DNA from: Leucobacter sp. CX169
GTDB lineage: Bacteria > Actinomycetota > Actinomycetes > Actinomycetales > Microbacteriaceae
Direction: 5' to 3'
Length of the DNA stretch: 64,000 nt
NCBI RefSeq assembly: GCF_017161405.1
Contig: NZ_CP071051.1
Location: 2,356,001-2,420,000 of the forward strand
Below the pieces are notes generated by a model, which was given only the letters and a program-made list of their open reading frames with translations, had not been told where the DNA came from and ran no database searches. Made by a program: the position numbers and the translations under genes. Position 1 is the first letter of the stretch, and each line of letters begins with the position of its first letter. Positions 8,873-17,413 of this stretch are shown here, one piece after another.

Positions 8873-9232
8873 CTACCCCGCCCAAATCGAGAGCATACGC
8901 AGCGTCATCACCGCGACCGCGACATTCACCACGGCGAGCACCAGGTTGGCCCAGGGGGTGCGGTCAATCAGCGCCCAGACGACCGCACCAATCGGCAGCG
9001 CGAACGCGACGATGAGGTAGAGCCAAAACTCGAGCGGGTCTCCCACCGACGGGTTGCCTGCCAGCGGGGCAACAATCGACCAGACCACTTGGACGAACAA
9101 CAAGAGCGCCACCAAGAGCGTCGCGCCCAGCGAGATGTCATTCGGCGAGCTCTTGCGCGCGAACAACACGATGCCGACGAGGGCCGCAATCGCCGCCACC
9201 CCGACGATCGCGAACGCGAATCCCGCGATCAC
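8873..9232 (-). CDS. Conserved small membrane protein, function unknown
   Basis: 119 residues with four hydrophobic stretches separated by short loops (ARKSSPND, AGNPSVGDP, DRTPW). It overlaps the end of truB by four bases (ATGA at 9229-9232) and is followed 21 bases later by the next membrane protein gene, so truB, this gene, the next one and ribF look like one operon. No function can be assigned. Confidence 0.7.
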   Translation of the reverse strand: MIAGFAFAIVGVAAIAALVGIVLFARKSSPNDISLGATLLVALLLFVQVVWSIVAPLAGNPSVGDPLEFWLYLIVAFALPIGAVVWALIDRTPWANLVLAVVNVAVAVMTLRMLSIWAG

Positions 9233-10146
9233 TGGGCGCCGCCCGTCGGGAAGTTGACGACGACTCGCGTTGCCCCGCGCCGGATCTTCACGAGGCCCAC
9301 GAGGCGACCGTCGGGCGCCATCGCGCCGACAACCGGGGCGTCATCCGCGTCGGGCACCGCCAACGATTTGCCCTGACTCAGGTCAGTGGTCTGCTGCTCG
9401 GTGAGGTTGATGGTGGGAAACAGGGTCGCGGCGATCGCGGCCGGGCTGTGCAGCGCAGGCGACTCGCCAGAGACCAGCTGCTCCATCGAAATCGCGTCCT
9501 CCACCGAGAACGGGCCGACCGCGGTGCGGCGAAGCGCAACGAGGTGGCCCCCAACGCCGAGCGCCTTGCCGAGATCCCGGGCGAGGGCGCGAATGTAGGT
9601 ACCTGAGGAGCAACGGACGGTCGCGTCGATATCGATGGCGGGCTCGCCGCTCGGAAGCGTTGCCGGGCGCGGCTGACCGAGGGAGAACTCGTGCACCGTG
9701 ACGGGCCGTTGCTTGAGTTCGACTTCCTCGCCGGCGCGCACCAGGTCGTAGGCGCGTTTCCCATCCACCTTGATCGCGCTGACCGCACTCGGGGACTGCA
9801 TGATCGCGCCGGTCAAGGGCGCTACCGCCTGCATGATTGCGGCGGCGTCGACACGCGCCAGCACTTCAGGGTCGGCGAGCTCGAGCACATCGCCCTCGCG
9901 GTCGTCAGTGACGGTGGTCGCACCGAGGCGAATCGTCGTAACGTACGTTTTATCGAGCCCGACCATGTAGGTGAGGAGGCGGGTCGCCGGGCCGGCCCCG
10001 AGCGTGAGCAGGCCGGTCGCCATGGGGTCGAGCGTCCCGGCGTGGCCGACCTTCTTCGTCCCCAACGCGCGGCGTGATCTCGCGACCACGTCATGACTCG
10101 TCCAGCCCTCCGCCTTATCGACGAACAGGATCCCGTTCGGTAACAC
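9229..10146 (-). CDS. truB: tRNA pseudouridine(55) synthase
   Basis: Converts U55 of tRNA to pseudouridine. 305 residues. Motifs: GILFVDKAEGWTSHDVV at the start, KVGHAGTLDPMATGLL with the catalytic Asp near residues 38-45, and SGTYIRALARDLG in the second half. A C-terminal PUA-like region follows (GRLVGLVKI). The GTG at 10146 is preferred because a GGAGGGAGG lies a few bases upstream and the protein then begins exactly with the family N-terminus; the frame is open far upstream but that part is antisense to mutY. Confidence 0.95.
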   Translation of the reverse strand: MLPNGILFVDKAEGWTSHDVVARSRRALGTKKVGHAGTLDPMATGLLTLGAGPATRLLTYMVGLDKTYVTTIRLGATTVTDDREGDVLELADPEVLARVDAAAIMQAVAPLTGAIMQSPSAVSAIKVDGKRAYDLVRAGEEVELKQRPVTVHEFSLGQPRPATLPSGEPAIDIDATVRCSSGTYIRALARDLGKALGVGGHLVALRRTAVGPFSVEDAISMEQLVSGESPALHSPAAIAATLFPTINLTEQQTTDLSQGKSLAVPDADDAPVVGAMAPDGRLVGLVKIRRGATRVVVNFPTGGAQ

Positions 10147-10200
10147 TCGCCCTCCCTCCAGGCCGCGCGATGTGCGACCCATCAAGCCTAGACTGGACCG

Positions 10201-11100
10201 ATGCCAGAGCCCGCACCCATCAGCCGCCGCGCCGAGGTCGCCGAGGCCCTGATCAACTGGTTCGGCGAGACTGCACGGGATCTGCCCTGGCGTCGACCCG
10301 AAACCACGCCCTGGGCGTCGCTCGTGTCGGAGTTCATGCTGCAACAGACCCAGGTCGAGCGGGTCATCCCCCGCTACCTCTCGTGGATCGAACGCTGGCC
10401 GACCCCGTCCGCGCTCGCCGCAGATCCCGCAGGCGACGCCGTGCGCGCCTGGGACCGGCTGGGCTACCCACGCCGCGCGCTTTGGCTGCACCGGGCCGCA
10501 AGCGAGATCGCCGAACGTCACGGGGACATCGTGCCGCGAGACATCGCAGCGCTCGAGGCGCTGACCGGCATCGGCCCGTACACCGCCCGAGCCGTCGCCG
10601 TCTTCGCCTACGGCGAGCGGCACCCGGTCGTCGACACGAACACTCGGCGGGTGCTGGCGCGCGCGGTGCACGGCATTGCTGCGGCCGGAATGCCCAAGGC
10701 AACTGACCTCGACGACATGGCGGCGATCCTGCCGGAAGGGCTCGCCGAGGCCGCAACGGTGAACGCGGCCGCTATGGAGCTGGGCGCCGTGGTCTGCACT
10801 GCGCGGCAGCCTCGGTGCGACGAGTGCCCGATCGCGCAGTGGTGCGAGTGGCGCGGCGCCGGCTACCCCGACAACGCGCCGGTGAAGCGCCCGAAGCAGG
10901 CAGCCTTCGCGGGGAGCGACCGGCAGGCCCGGGGCGCCATCATGGCGGTCGCCCGCCAGGCGCACGCGGCGGTCCCGCGGGCACGGGCGCTGGCGGCGGT
11001 CGAGCGGCCGGCGGATCCGGCTCAACCGCTGCGCGCCCTCGAGTCGCTCGTCGCCGATGGGTTACTTGTGGACGGCCCCGACGGGCTCACACTCCCGTAG
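10201..11100 (+). CDS. mutY: A/G-specific adenine DNA glycosylase
   Basis: Removes adenine mispaired with 8-oxoguanine. 299 residues. Catalytic Glu44 is in SEFMLQQTQ, the helix-hairpin-helix LTGIGPYTARAV is at 121-132, and the catalytic Asp145 is in VVDTNTRR. Four cysteines at 199, 206, 209 and 215 match the C-x6-C-x2-C-x5-C 4Fe-4S cluster. The protein stops soon after the cluster, so the C-terminal NUDIX-like domain that reads 8-oxoguanine in longer relatives is missing; short forms are usual in actinobacteria. It is divergent from truB. Confidence 0.93.
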   Translation: MPEPAPISRRAEVAEALINWFGETARDLPWRRPETTPWASLVSEFMLQQTQVERVIPRYLSWIERWPTPSALAADPAGDAVRAWDRLGYPRRALWLHRAASEIAERHGDIVPRDIAALEALTGIGPYTARAVAVFAYGERHPVVDTNTRRVLARAVHGIAAAGMPKATDLDDMAAILPEGLAEAATVNAAAMELGAVVCTARQPRCDECPIAQWCEWRGAGYPDNAPVKRPKQAAFAGSDRQARGAIMAVARQAHAAVPRARALAAVERPADPAQPLRALESLVADGLLVDGPDGLTLP

Positions 11101-11126
11101 GCCGCGCGGTCGCGCGGAAACGACGA

Positions 11127-11158
11127 ACGGGTGGGACGGCGTGTGCCGTCCCACCCGT
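11127..11158. terminator. Bidirectional terminator between mutY and rbfA
   Basis: Perfect 14-base stem (ACGGGTGGGACGGC paired with its complement) with a GTGT loop. It lies between the two convergent genes and can serve both. Confidence 0.8.
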
Positions 11159-11176
11159 CATCGTTACCCCGCTTGG

Positions 11177-11746
11177 TTAAGAGCGGGCGTCGTCGTCGTC
11201 GTCGTCAAGATCGTCGTCTTCGTCGAGGTCGTCGTCTTCGTCGAGGTCGTCGTCTTCGTCGAGGTCGTCGTCTTCCTCGCCGGCCTCGTCGAGATCGTCG
11301 AAGTCATCGTCGTCGTCATCGTCGTCGTCATCGTCAGAGGTGACGTACGGGTTCGCGTCGCCCGCGTACTGGGCACCGACCGCAAGCGCCTGGGTCTCGG
11401 CGTCGCGCTTGCGCGCTTCCTCCAAGAGAGCCGCCATCTGGTTGGCGCTTTCCGGCAGCGCGTCAGCGATGAACTCGAGCGTCGGTGTGAGCCGAATCTT
11501 GAGTCCCTTGCCGACCTCGCGGCGGAGCATTCCGGTCGCGGCCTTCAACGCTGCGCCCGTGTCCGCGCGCTCCTTGTCGTCTCCGTAGACCGTGTAGAAC
11601 ACGCTCGCGTGCTGCAGATCTCCGGTGACGCGCACGTCGGTAATCGTCACGAAACCAAGCCGAGGATCCCGCAGGCCCTTTTCGAGCCGCGTCGCAATAA
11701 TCTGCTGGATTCGCTCAGCAACCTTGCCTACCCGTGGGTTTGCCAT
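11177..11746 (-). CDS. rbfA: Ribosome-binding factor A with long acidic tail
   Basis: Binds the 30S subunit during 16S rRNA maturation. 189 residues, against roughly 120-150 usually. Residues 1-110 are the KH-like RbfA fold (MANPRVGKVAERIQQ, DPRLGFVTITDV, ASVFYTVYG). From about residue 137 the protein is nearly all Asp/Glu, with a run of Asp followed by a DDDLDE unit repeated several times. The tail is encoded by an 18-base tandem repeat, so its length probably varies between strains. It lies downstream of infB, the classical nusA-infB-rbfA order. Confidence 0.93.
   Translation of the reverse strand: MANPRVGKVAERIQQIIATRLEKGLRDPRLGFVTITDVRVTGDLQHASVFYTVYGDDKERADTGAALKAATGMLRREVGKGLKIRLTPTLEFIADALPESANQMAALLEEARKRDAETQALAVGAQYAGDANPYVTSDDDDDDDDDDDFDDLDEAGEEDDDLDEDDDLDEDDDLDEDDDLDDDDDDARS
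11213..11275 (-). repeat. 18-base tandem repeat in the rbfA acidic tail
   Basis: The 18-base unit GTCGTCTTCGTCGAGGTC (plus-strand reading) occurs three times in exact tandem with a partial fourth copy. It encodes the DDDLDE repeats. Units are multiples of three, so copy-number change would keep the frame. Confidence 0.85.
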
Positions 11747-11765
11747 ATTTGTACCCTACTCGTAG

Positions 11766-11801
11766 CCGCGGGGTCGGGGCGCGAACGCCCCGACCCCGCG
11801 G
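11766..11801 (-). terminator. Strong hairpin between infB and rbfA
   Basis: A perfect 16-base stem (CCGCGGGGTCGGGGCG and complement) with a CGAA loop, between the infB stop and the rbfA start. It could end or reduce transcription entering rbfA, or protect the infB message 3' end. Confidence 0.75.
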
Positions 11802-11817
11802 AGGACAATGCCGTGCG

Positions 11818-14559
11818 TTAGCCGCGCGGCTTCTCGACCATTTCGGTGGTCTCGATCTCGTCACCGATACGAATATCGTTGAACTTGCCGAGGCCGATGC
11901 CACACTCGAAGTCAGTCTTGACCTCGGTCACGTCGTCCTTAAAGCGACGCAGCGACTCGATGGCCAGGCCATCCGCAATCACGACGCCGTCGCGAATAAC
12001 GCGAGCCTTCGCGTTGCGAGTGATGACGCCGCTGCGGACGATGACACCCGCGACGTTGCCGAACTTCGAGGAAGAGAACACCTCGCGGATCTCGGCGACG
12101 CCCGAACGGACCTCTTCGTACTCGGGCTTGAGCATGCCGGTAAGGGCTGCCTCAATGTCATCGAGTGCGTTGTAGATCACGTTGTAGAAGCGGACATCGA
12201 TACCCTCGCGGGCTGCCTTCTCGCGGGCCTTGACGTCCGGGCGGACGTTGAAGCCGATGACGATCGCGTTGTCGATCGTCGCCAGGTCCACATCGGACTC
12301 GGTGATCGCGCCGACACCGCGGTGCAGGATGCGCAGCTGGACCGAATCGTCGACCTCGATCTTCATGAGCGACTCTTCAAGTGCCTCAACAGCACCCGAC
12401 ACGTCACCCTTGATGATGAGGTTGAGCGACTCAACCTTGCCGTCCTCGAGGGCCTTCGTGAAGTCCTCAAGGCTGATGCGCTTGCGGGCCTTCGCGAGCT
12501 GAGCGTTACGCTCGGCCGCTTCGCGCTTCTCAGCGATCTGACGGGCGGTGCGATCCTCAGAGGTCACGAGGAAGGTGTCGCCGGCGCGGGGCACCGAGGA
12601 CAGGCCCTGCACGAGGACGGGACGCGAAGGCGTCGCTTCCGCGACGGGCTCGCCGTTCTCGTCGACCATCGCGCGGACGCGGCCGTAGGCCGTTCCGGCA
12701 ACGATTGCGTCTCCGACACGGAGCGTGCCCGACTGGATGAGCACGGTTGCAACCGCACCGCGGCCCTTGTCGAGACGAGCCTCAATGGCAACACCGCGAG
12801 CAGCCTTGTCCGGGTTCGCGCGCATGTCGAGACCAGCGTCTGCCGTGAGCAACACGGCGTCGAGCAGCTCGTCGATACCGACGTTGTTCTTGGCCGACAC
12901 GTCGACGAACATGACGTCTCCGCCATACTCCTCTGCAAGCAGGTTGAACTCGGTGAGCTGCTGACGCACCTTCGCCGGGTTTGCACCCTCCTTGTCGATC
13001 TTGTTGACCGCGACGACAACGGGCACGCCAGCCGACTGTGCGTGGTTCAACGCCTCAATCGTCTGGGGCATGATGCCGTCGTCTGCCGCGACCACGAGGA
13101 TCGCGATGTCGGTGACCTGCGCACCACGGGCACGCATGGCGGTGAACGCCTCGTGGCCCGGAGTATCAATGAAGGTGATCGCGCGAGGCTTGCCCTCGTG
13201 CTCAGCCCACACCTGGTAGGCACCGATGTGCTGGGTGATGCCGCCGGCCTCGCCGCCGCCGACGTTCGCCTTGCGGATCGCGTCGAGCAGTCGGGTCTTA
13301 CCGTGATCGACGTGACCCATAACGGTGACGACCGGGGGACGAGGCTGCAGGACGTCGTCGCCCTCTTCCTCGAGCTCGGCCTCCAGGTCGATGTCGAAGC
13401 CCTCGAGCAGCTCGCGGTCTTCGTCCTCGGGCGAGACGATCTGGATCTTGAAGCCCAGCTCGTCACCGAGGATCTCGAACGTTGCCTGGTCGAGCGACTC
13501 GGTCGCGGTTGCCATCTCACCGAGATGGAACAGCACCGTGATCAGGTTCGATGCGCTCGTACCAATCTTCTCAGCGAAGTCCGCGAGCGATGCGCCGCGG
13601 CGCAGGCGAACCTGCGTCGTGCCGTCGCCACGGGGTACGCTCACGCCGCCGAGCGACGGAGCTTCCCGCATCTCGAACTCTTGGCGCTTCGCGCGCTTCG
13701 ACTTCCGAGCCTTGCTCTTGGAGCCGCCACGGCCGAATGCGCCTGCCGTGCCAGCACCGCGTCCACCGCGGCCACCGCCGGGACGGGGCGGGCCGAAGCC
13801 ACCGGGACGGGGTGCGCCTGCACCTGCTCCGGGACCGGTGCCACCGGGACGGCCTGCGCCACCACCGGCACCGCCGGGACGACCAGCGCCAGCCGGACGG
13901 CCGGGGCCACCGGGACGACCCGTGCCGGCTGCGCCAGCTGCGGGACGCGCGGGGCGCGGGATGTTCCCCGGCGTGGGCTTGCGGCCCATGCCCTGGTTCG
14001 CTGCGAACGGGTTGTTGCCCGGACGCGGCGGGCGGGGAATGCCCATGCCCTGGCTCGTGGCGAAGGGGTTGTTGCCGGGGCGCGGGGCGCCGGGCTTGCC
14101 GGCAGCTGCCTTCGCGTCGCCAGCAGGCTTCGCCTCGGCCGCCTTCGCGTCGCCAGCCTCAGCCTTGGCCTCGGGCTTCGCGGCCGCAGGCTTTGCGGCC
14201 TTGTCGGCGGCGGGAGCCTTCGCTGCGGGAGCCGGTGCCTCGGGAGCCTTGACCTCGGGTGCGGGTGCAGCCTCGGGCTCGGGTGCCGGCTTCGGAGCCG
14301 GCTTGGGGCCGGGCTTCATACCGGGCTTTGCCGTCGTGGCGGGCTTCGCCGCCGCCGCGGGCTTCGCCGGCGCGTCGTCGGTCTTGGCATGCACGAGGCC
14401 CTCAGCCTCAAGTGCTGCCTTCAGCTTGCGCGCAACGGGCGGCGCAATGCTGGACGAGGACGCCTTGACGAACTCGCCCATTTCTTTCAGCTTGGCCAGA
14501 GCGACCTTGCTGTCGACGCCGAGCTCGGCGGCGATTTCGTGAACACGTGGGTTTGCCAC
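11818..14559 (-). CDS. infB: Translation initiation factor IF-2
   Basis: GTPase that places initiator tRNA on the 30S subunit. 913 residues. Order: N-terminal IF2-N fold ([16 protein letters not shown]), a linker of about 250 residues rich in Ala/Lys and then Pro/Gly/Arg, a second IF2-N-like region ([12 protein letters not shown]), the G domain with [18 protein letters not shown] and NKID, then domains II to IV. The start is GTG with AGGAGAA just upstream. The linker is low-complexity and GC-rich, as usual in actinobacteria. It lies downstream of ylxR and nusA. Confidence 0.97.
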   Translation of the reverse strand: MANPRVHEIAAELGVDSKVALAKLKEMGEFVKASSSSIAPPVARKLKAALEAEGLVHAKTDDAPAKPAAAAKPATTAKPGMKPGPKPAPKPAPEPEAAPAPEVKAPEAPAPAAKAPAADKAAKPAAAKPEAKAEAGDAKAAEAKPAGDAKAAAGKPGAPRPGNNPFATSQGMGIPRPPRPGNNPFAANQGMGRKPTPGNIPRPARPAAGAAGTGRPGGPGRPAGAGRPGGAGGGAGRPGGTGPGAGAGAPRPGGFGPPRPGGGRGGRGAGTAGAFGRGGSKSKARKSKRAKRQEFEMREAPSLGGVSVPRGDGTTQVRLRRGASLADFAEKIGTSASNLITVLFHLGEMATATESLDQATFEILGDELGFKIQIVSPEDEDRELLEGFDIDLEAELEEEGDDVLQPRPPVVTVMGHVDHGKTRLLDAIRKANVGGGEAGGITQHIGAYQVWAEHEGKPRAITFIDTPGHEAFTAMRARGAQVTDIAILVVAADDGIMPQTIEALNHAQSAGVPVVVAVNKIDKEGANPAKVRQQLTEFNLLAEEYGGDVMFVDVSAKNNVGIDELLDAVLLTADAGLDMRANPDKAARGVAIEARLDKGRGAVATVLIQSGTLRVGDAIVAGTAYGRVRAMVDENGEPVAEATPSRPVLVQGLSSVPRAGDTFLVTSEDRTARQIAEKREAAERNAQLAKARKRISLEDFTKALEDGKVESLNLIIKGDVSGAVEALEESLMKIEVDDSVQLRILHRGVGAITESDVDLATIDNAIVIGFNVRPDVKAREKAAREGIDVRFYNVIYNALDDIEAALTGMLKPEYEEVRSGVAEIREVFSSSKFGNVAGVIVRSGVITRNAKARVIRDGVVIADGLAIESLRRFKDDVTEVKTDFECGIGLGKFNDIRIGDEIETTEMVEKPRG

Positions 14560-14636
14560 ATTTCTCCTGTCTAACGTTCACGCCAGACAGGGCGAGAACG
14601 GGTAATTATTGGACGGGCCTCATTATGAGCCGCTCA

Positions 14637-14894
14637 TTAGTTGTCCATGAGTGATTTCAGCCTGTTCTGTAGGGGACTGGTATCGAGTTTCCCCGAAGAT
14701 CGCAGTGCACGCGAAAAGGCTCCGCGCTTCACTGCTTGTTCCACACACTGCACGGTCGGGTGCACCCAAGCACCACGACCCGGGAGCACCGCACGATCAT
14801 CAGGCAAAACCTGACCATCACGCTGCACTACGCGCAGAAGCTCCGCACGATTTGCTCGCGCATGACATCCGACGCAGCTGCGGACCGGATCCAT
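14637..14894 (-). CDS. ylxR: YlxR (DUF448) family RNA-binding protein
   Basis: About 85 residues between nusA and infB, where this family always sits. The signature MDPVRSCVGCHARA at the start and the later GRGAWVHP and AFSRALR segments match. In other bacteria YlxR is a nucleoid or RNase P associated protein; the role here is inferred. The ATG at 14894 gives the normal family start; an upstream in-frame GTG at 14927 would add 11 residues but lies inside an inverted repeat. Confidence 0.9.
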   Translation of the reverse strand: MDPVRSCVGCHARANRAELLRVVQRDGQVLPDDRAVLPGRGAWVHPTVQCVEQAVKRGAFSRALRSSGKLDTSPLQNRLKSLMDN

Positions 14895-14925
14895 ACTACC
14901 AGCACCTTTCCTGATTGATTCAGAC

Positions 14926-14960
14926 ACCGGATCCGCGAGGGGCTGCCACGCGGATCCGGT
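14926..14960 (-). terminator. Inverted repeat between nusA and ylxR
   Basis: A 12-base perfect stem (ACCGGATCCGCG and complement) with an 11-base loop lies in the short gap between the nusA stop and the ylxR start. It may be an attenuator or partial terminator within the nusA-infB operon. There is no T tract. Confidence 0.5.
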
Positions 14961-14980
14961 GCGGGGAGAACGCAGCCTGG

Positions 14981-15973
14981 TTAGGAATCCATGACCGAAT
15001 CGGGCTGAATATCAATCTTTGCGCCGGTCAGCTTTGCCGCGAGTCGCGCGTTCTGACCTTCCTTGCCGATCGCCAGCGAAAGCTGGAAGTCGGGCACGAG
15101 TGCGCGCACCTGCTTGAGCGACTGATCGATGACAAACGCCTCGGTCACCTTTGCCGGCGAGAGCGCGTTTGCGACGAACTTCGGAAGGTCGGGCGAGTAG
15201 TCGATGATGTCGATCTTCTCTTCGCCGAGCTCGGCCATGACGGCGCGCACGCGGCGACCCATCTCGCCGATGCAGGTGCCCTTTGCGTTGATGCTGGCGT
15301 CGTGCGAGCGCACGGCGACCTTGCTGCGGTGGCCTGCCTCGCGGGCGAGCGAGACGATCTCGACGACGCCCGAAGCGATCTCGGGGACCTCGAGGGCGAA
15401 CAGGCGACGAACGAGCCCGGGGTGCGTGCGCGACAGCACGACCTGCGGGCCCTTGGGGCCCTTGGCGACGCTCGTGACGTACACGCGAATGCGGGTGCCG
15501 TGCGCGTATGACTCGCCGGGCACCTGCTCCTCGGGAGGAATGATGCCCTCGACGACGCCCAGGTCGACGTTCACCATGCGGGGGTTCGGGCCCTGCTGCA
15601 CGACGCCCGAAAGAATGTCGCCTTCCTTGCCCTTGAACTCGCCGAGCACGGCGTCATCGGCGAGCTCGCGCAGGCGCTGGTTGATGACCATCTTGGCGGC
15701 GCTCGCGGCGATCCGACCGAAGTCGTCCGTCTTGACCGGCGACTCGCCAATGATTGCGTCGTCTTCGTCACGCTCGGTGAGCATGATGTCGATGTCACCC
15801 GTCTTGCGGTTGAGCTCGACGCGCACGTCTTCGGGAGGCGTGGTGAAGCCGCGCTCGACCGCGTGCTTCAGGTATGCCGAGTGGATGGCCTGTTCGATGA
15901 TCTCGGCGAGTTCCTCGAAGGGGATCTCTTGCTCGCGTTCCAGTCCACGCAGAGTGGCGAGGTCGATGTGCAC
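14981..15973 (-). CDS. nusA: Transcription termination/antitermination factor NusA
   Basis: Binds RNA polymerase and RNA to control pausing, termination and antitermination. 330 residues, the short actinobacterial form without C-terminal acidic repeats. N-terminal domain to about residue 105, S1 domain around 115-185 (VVQQGPNPRMVNVDLG), then two KH domains (KVAVRSHD and GKEGQNARLAAKLTG). The start is GTG with AAGGAGG five bases upstream. The usual rimP gene directly upstream is missing; a LOG-family gene is there instead. Confidence 0.96.
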   Translation of the reverse strand: MHIDLATLRGLEREQEIPFEELAEIIEQAIHSAYLKHAVERGFTTPPEDVRVELNRKTGDIDIMLTERDEDDAIIGESPVKTDDFGRIAASAAKMVINQRLRELADDAVLGEFKGKEGDILSGVVQQGPNPRMVNVDLGVVEGIIPPEEQVPGESYAHGTRIRVYVTSVAKGPKGPQVVLSRTHPGLVRRLFALEVPEIASGVVEIVSLAREAGHRSKVAVRSHDASINAKGTCIGEMGRRVRAVMAELGEEKIDIIDYSPDLPKFVANALSPAKVTEAFVIDQSLKQVRALVPDFQLSLAIGKEGQNARLAAKLTGAKIDIQPDSVMDS

Positions 15974-16078
15974 AATGGCCTCCTTATTCAGATGTTGGGT
16001 GGACCGCCGACGCGGTCAACAGTCCAGGGTACCGCACTTATCCGGGTGGTTCGGGGCGCGCACCCGAGGTTTGCGCGC

Positions 16079-17146
16079 CTACCCCGGCGTCTGCGTCTCC
16101 TGGGTGCCGAGATCCGGCGCCGTCGACAGCTCGTTGATCGCGCGAATGAGCCGAAACAGGTCTCCGACGCGTCTGCGGGCAGGGGTGAGCCGAATACGCG
16201 GTTGTTCGAGCGCGTCGCCATCGGCCCGTTCCGTCCGCATCGGTTCCGCACGCTCGATCGCGCCGCTCGCAAGCATCCCCGCGAATCGCTCGTTGAGCCC
16301 CGCCAGGTCGGCGTCACTCGGTGTGCGGCGCAGTCGGATCACCAGGCGATCCCCCACCCAGCGCAGCGAGTGGTAGTTCCGCCAGAATCCGGTGATCTCA
16401 GCGACGGCCGCGTCCACCGAGTCGGTGACGAGTACGCGGTCGAAATCGCCCGGCGAGATGTATCGGCCGCCCTCGAGCTCCGCCTCAACGAACTCTTGTA
16501 GCCGCGTCCAGAAGCTGCCGCCCGGCCGGTCGAGCAGCACAATCGGCACCGGCTCGGCCTTGCCCGTCTGTTGCAGGGTCAGCAGCTCGAACATCTCGTC
16601 GAGCGTGCCAAAGCCTCCTGGCAGGCAAACGAACCCGCTCGATTCCTTCACGAGCATGAGCTTGCGCGTAAAGAAGTACTTCATGGTGACGTGATGACTC
16701 GAGCCCGTCACCGAGTCGCTCGGCAGCTCTTCAAACGGCAACCTGATCGACACTCCGAGCGCCCGGTCGGGGCCCGCGCCCGAGGCGGCAGCTTCCATGA
16801 TGCCGGGGCCGGCCCCCGTGACCGCCATCCACCCGCGCTCGGACAGACGCGCGGTGACGTCGTGCGCCTGCTGGTACAGCGGATCATCGTGGGCGGTGCG
16901 CGCCGAACCGAACACGGTGACCTTCGGGACGCCGGTGTGCGCCTCGAAGAGCCGAAACGCCTCGCGCATCTCGTCGAGCGCCGCCGAGGAGATTTTGAGG
17001 TCGAGTTTGCTCGCACCGTCCCCGCCGAACCCGAGGCTCGTCGCCACCATGCGCTCGATCACCTCGTGATTGGCGACGATTCCTGCGTCCGCGACCAGCT
17101 GCGCGATGGCCTCGTCATTTCCGGGGTGCACGATCGGAGTACTCAT
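16079..17146 (-). CDS. LOG-family Rossmann-fold protein (TIGR00730 type)
   Basis: 355 residues. The central Rossmann fold carries the family marks VTVFGSART near residue 75, GWMAVTGAGPGIMEA near 105 and VCLPGGFGTLDEMFELLTL near 170; PGGxGTxxE is the nucleotide-monophosphate phosphoribohydrolase signature shared with cytokinin-activating LOG enzymes. It is longer than simple LOG proteins at both ends, with an N-terminal helical region and a C-terminal region of unknown role. The ATG at 17146 is chosen as the first start that excludes Arg-rich upstream translation. The actual substrate is unknown. Confidence 0.85.
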   Translation of the reverse strand: MSTPIVHPGNDEAIAQLVADAGIVANHEVIERMVATSLGFGGDGASKLDLKISSAALDEMREAFRLFEAHTGVPKVTVFGSARTAHDDPLYQQAHDVTARLSERGWMAVTGAGPGIMEAAASGAGPDRALGVSIRLPFEELPSDSVTGSSHHVTMKYFFTRKLMLVKESSGFVCLPGGFGTLDEMFELLTLQQTGKAEPVPIVLLDRPGGSFWTRLQEFVEAELEGGRYISPGDFDRVLVTDSVDAAVAEITGFWRNYHSLRWVGDRLVIRLRRTPSDADLAGLNERFAGMLASGAIERAEPMRTERADGDALEQPRIRLTPARRRVGDLFRLIRAINELSTAPDLGTQETQTPG

Positions 17147-17362
17147 GCCCCGAGTCTGGCACTTGTGCGGCAAACGCGCGCGGGGGCGGCCCACCTCTGC
17201 ACCCAGAGAGGCTGTCCAGTCGCGTCACGGAGCTTCTCCCCCGTCGCGCCCCGAGTTGTCGGAGCGATCTGAGATCCCGGAGTGAATATTGCCGGAAACC
17301 GCCTCCGAGAACTCGAATCGCTCCGGGAACGTCGGCGGGAGCGGAGTGGCGCCCACATTACG

Positions 17363-17399
17363 GCTGCGGCCCCGATCCGGACAGGATCAGGGCCGCAGC
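17363..17399 (-). terminator. Terminator after proS
   Basis: A 16-base stem with one G-U type mismatch (GCTGCGGCCCCGATCC against GGATCAGGGCCGCAGC) and a five-base loop, starting 15 bases beyond the proS stop. Confidence 0.75.
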
Positions 17400-17413
17400 T
17401 CGCGCGTCAGTGG

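Noticed and set aside
9229-11025. TruB read with a 290-residue N-terminal extension
   Set aside because: The extension is antisense to mutY and Arg/Asp-rich; a GTG with GGAGGGAGG at 10146 gives the normal TruB start.
11177-11340. Asp-codon repeat region considered as a CRISPR or non-coding repeat
   Set aside because: The repeats have no spacers and keep the rbfA frame; they encode the acidic tail.
11734-14574. A 946-codon open frame on the plus strand
   Set aside because: It is fully antisense to infB, whose product is unmistakable; the Gly/Thr/Cys-rich translation is what a high-GC shadow frame gives.
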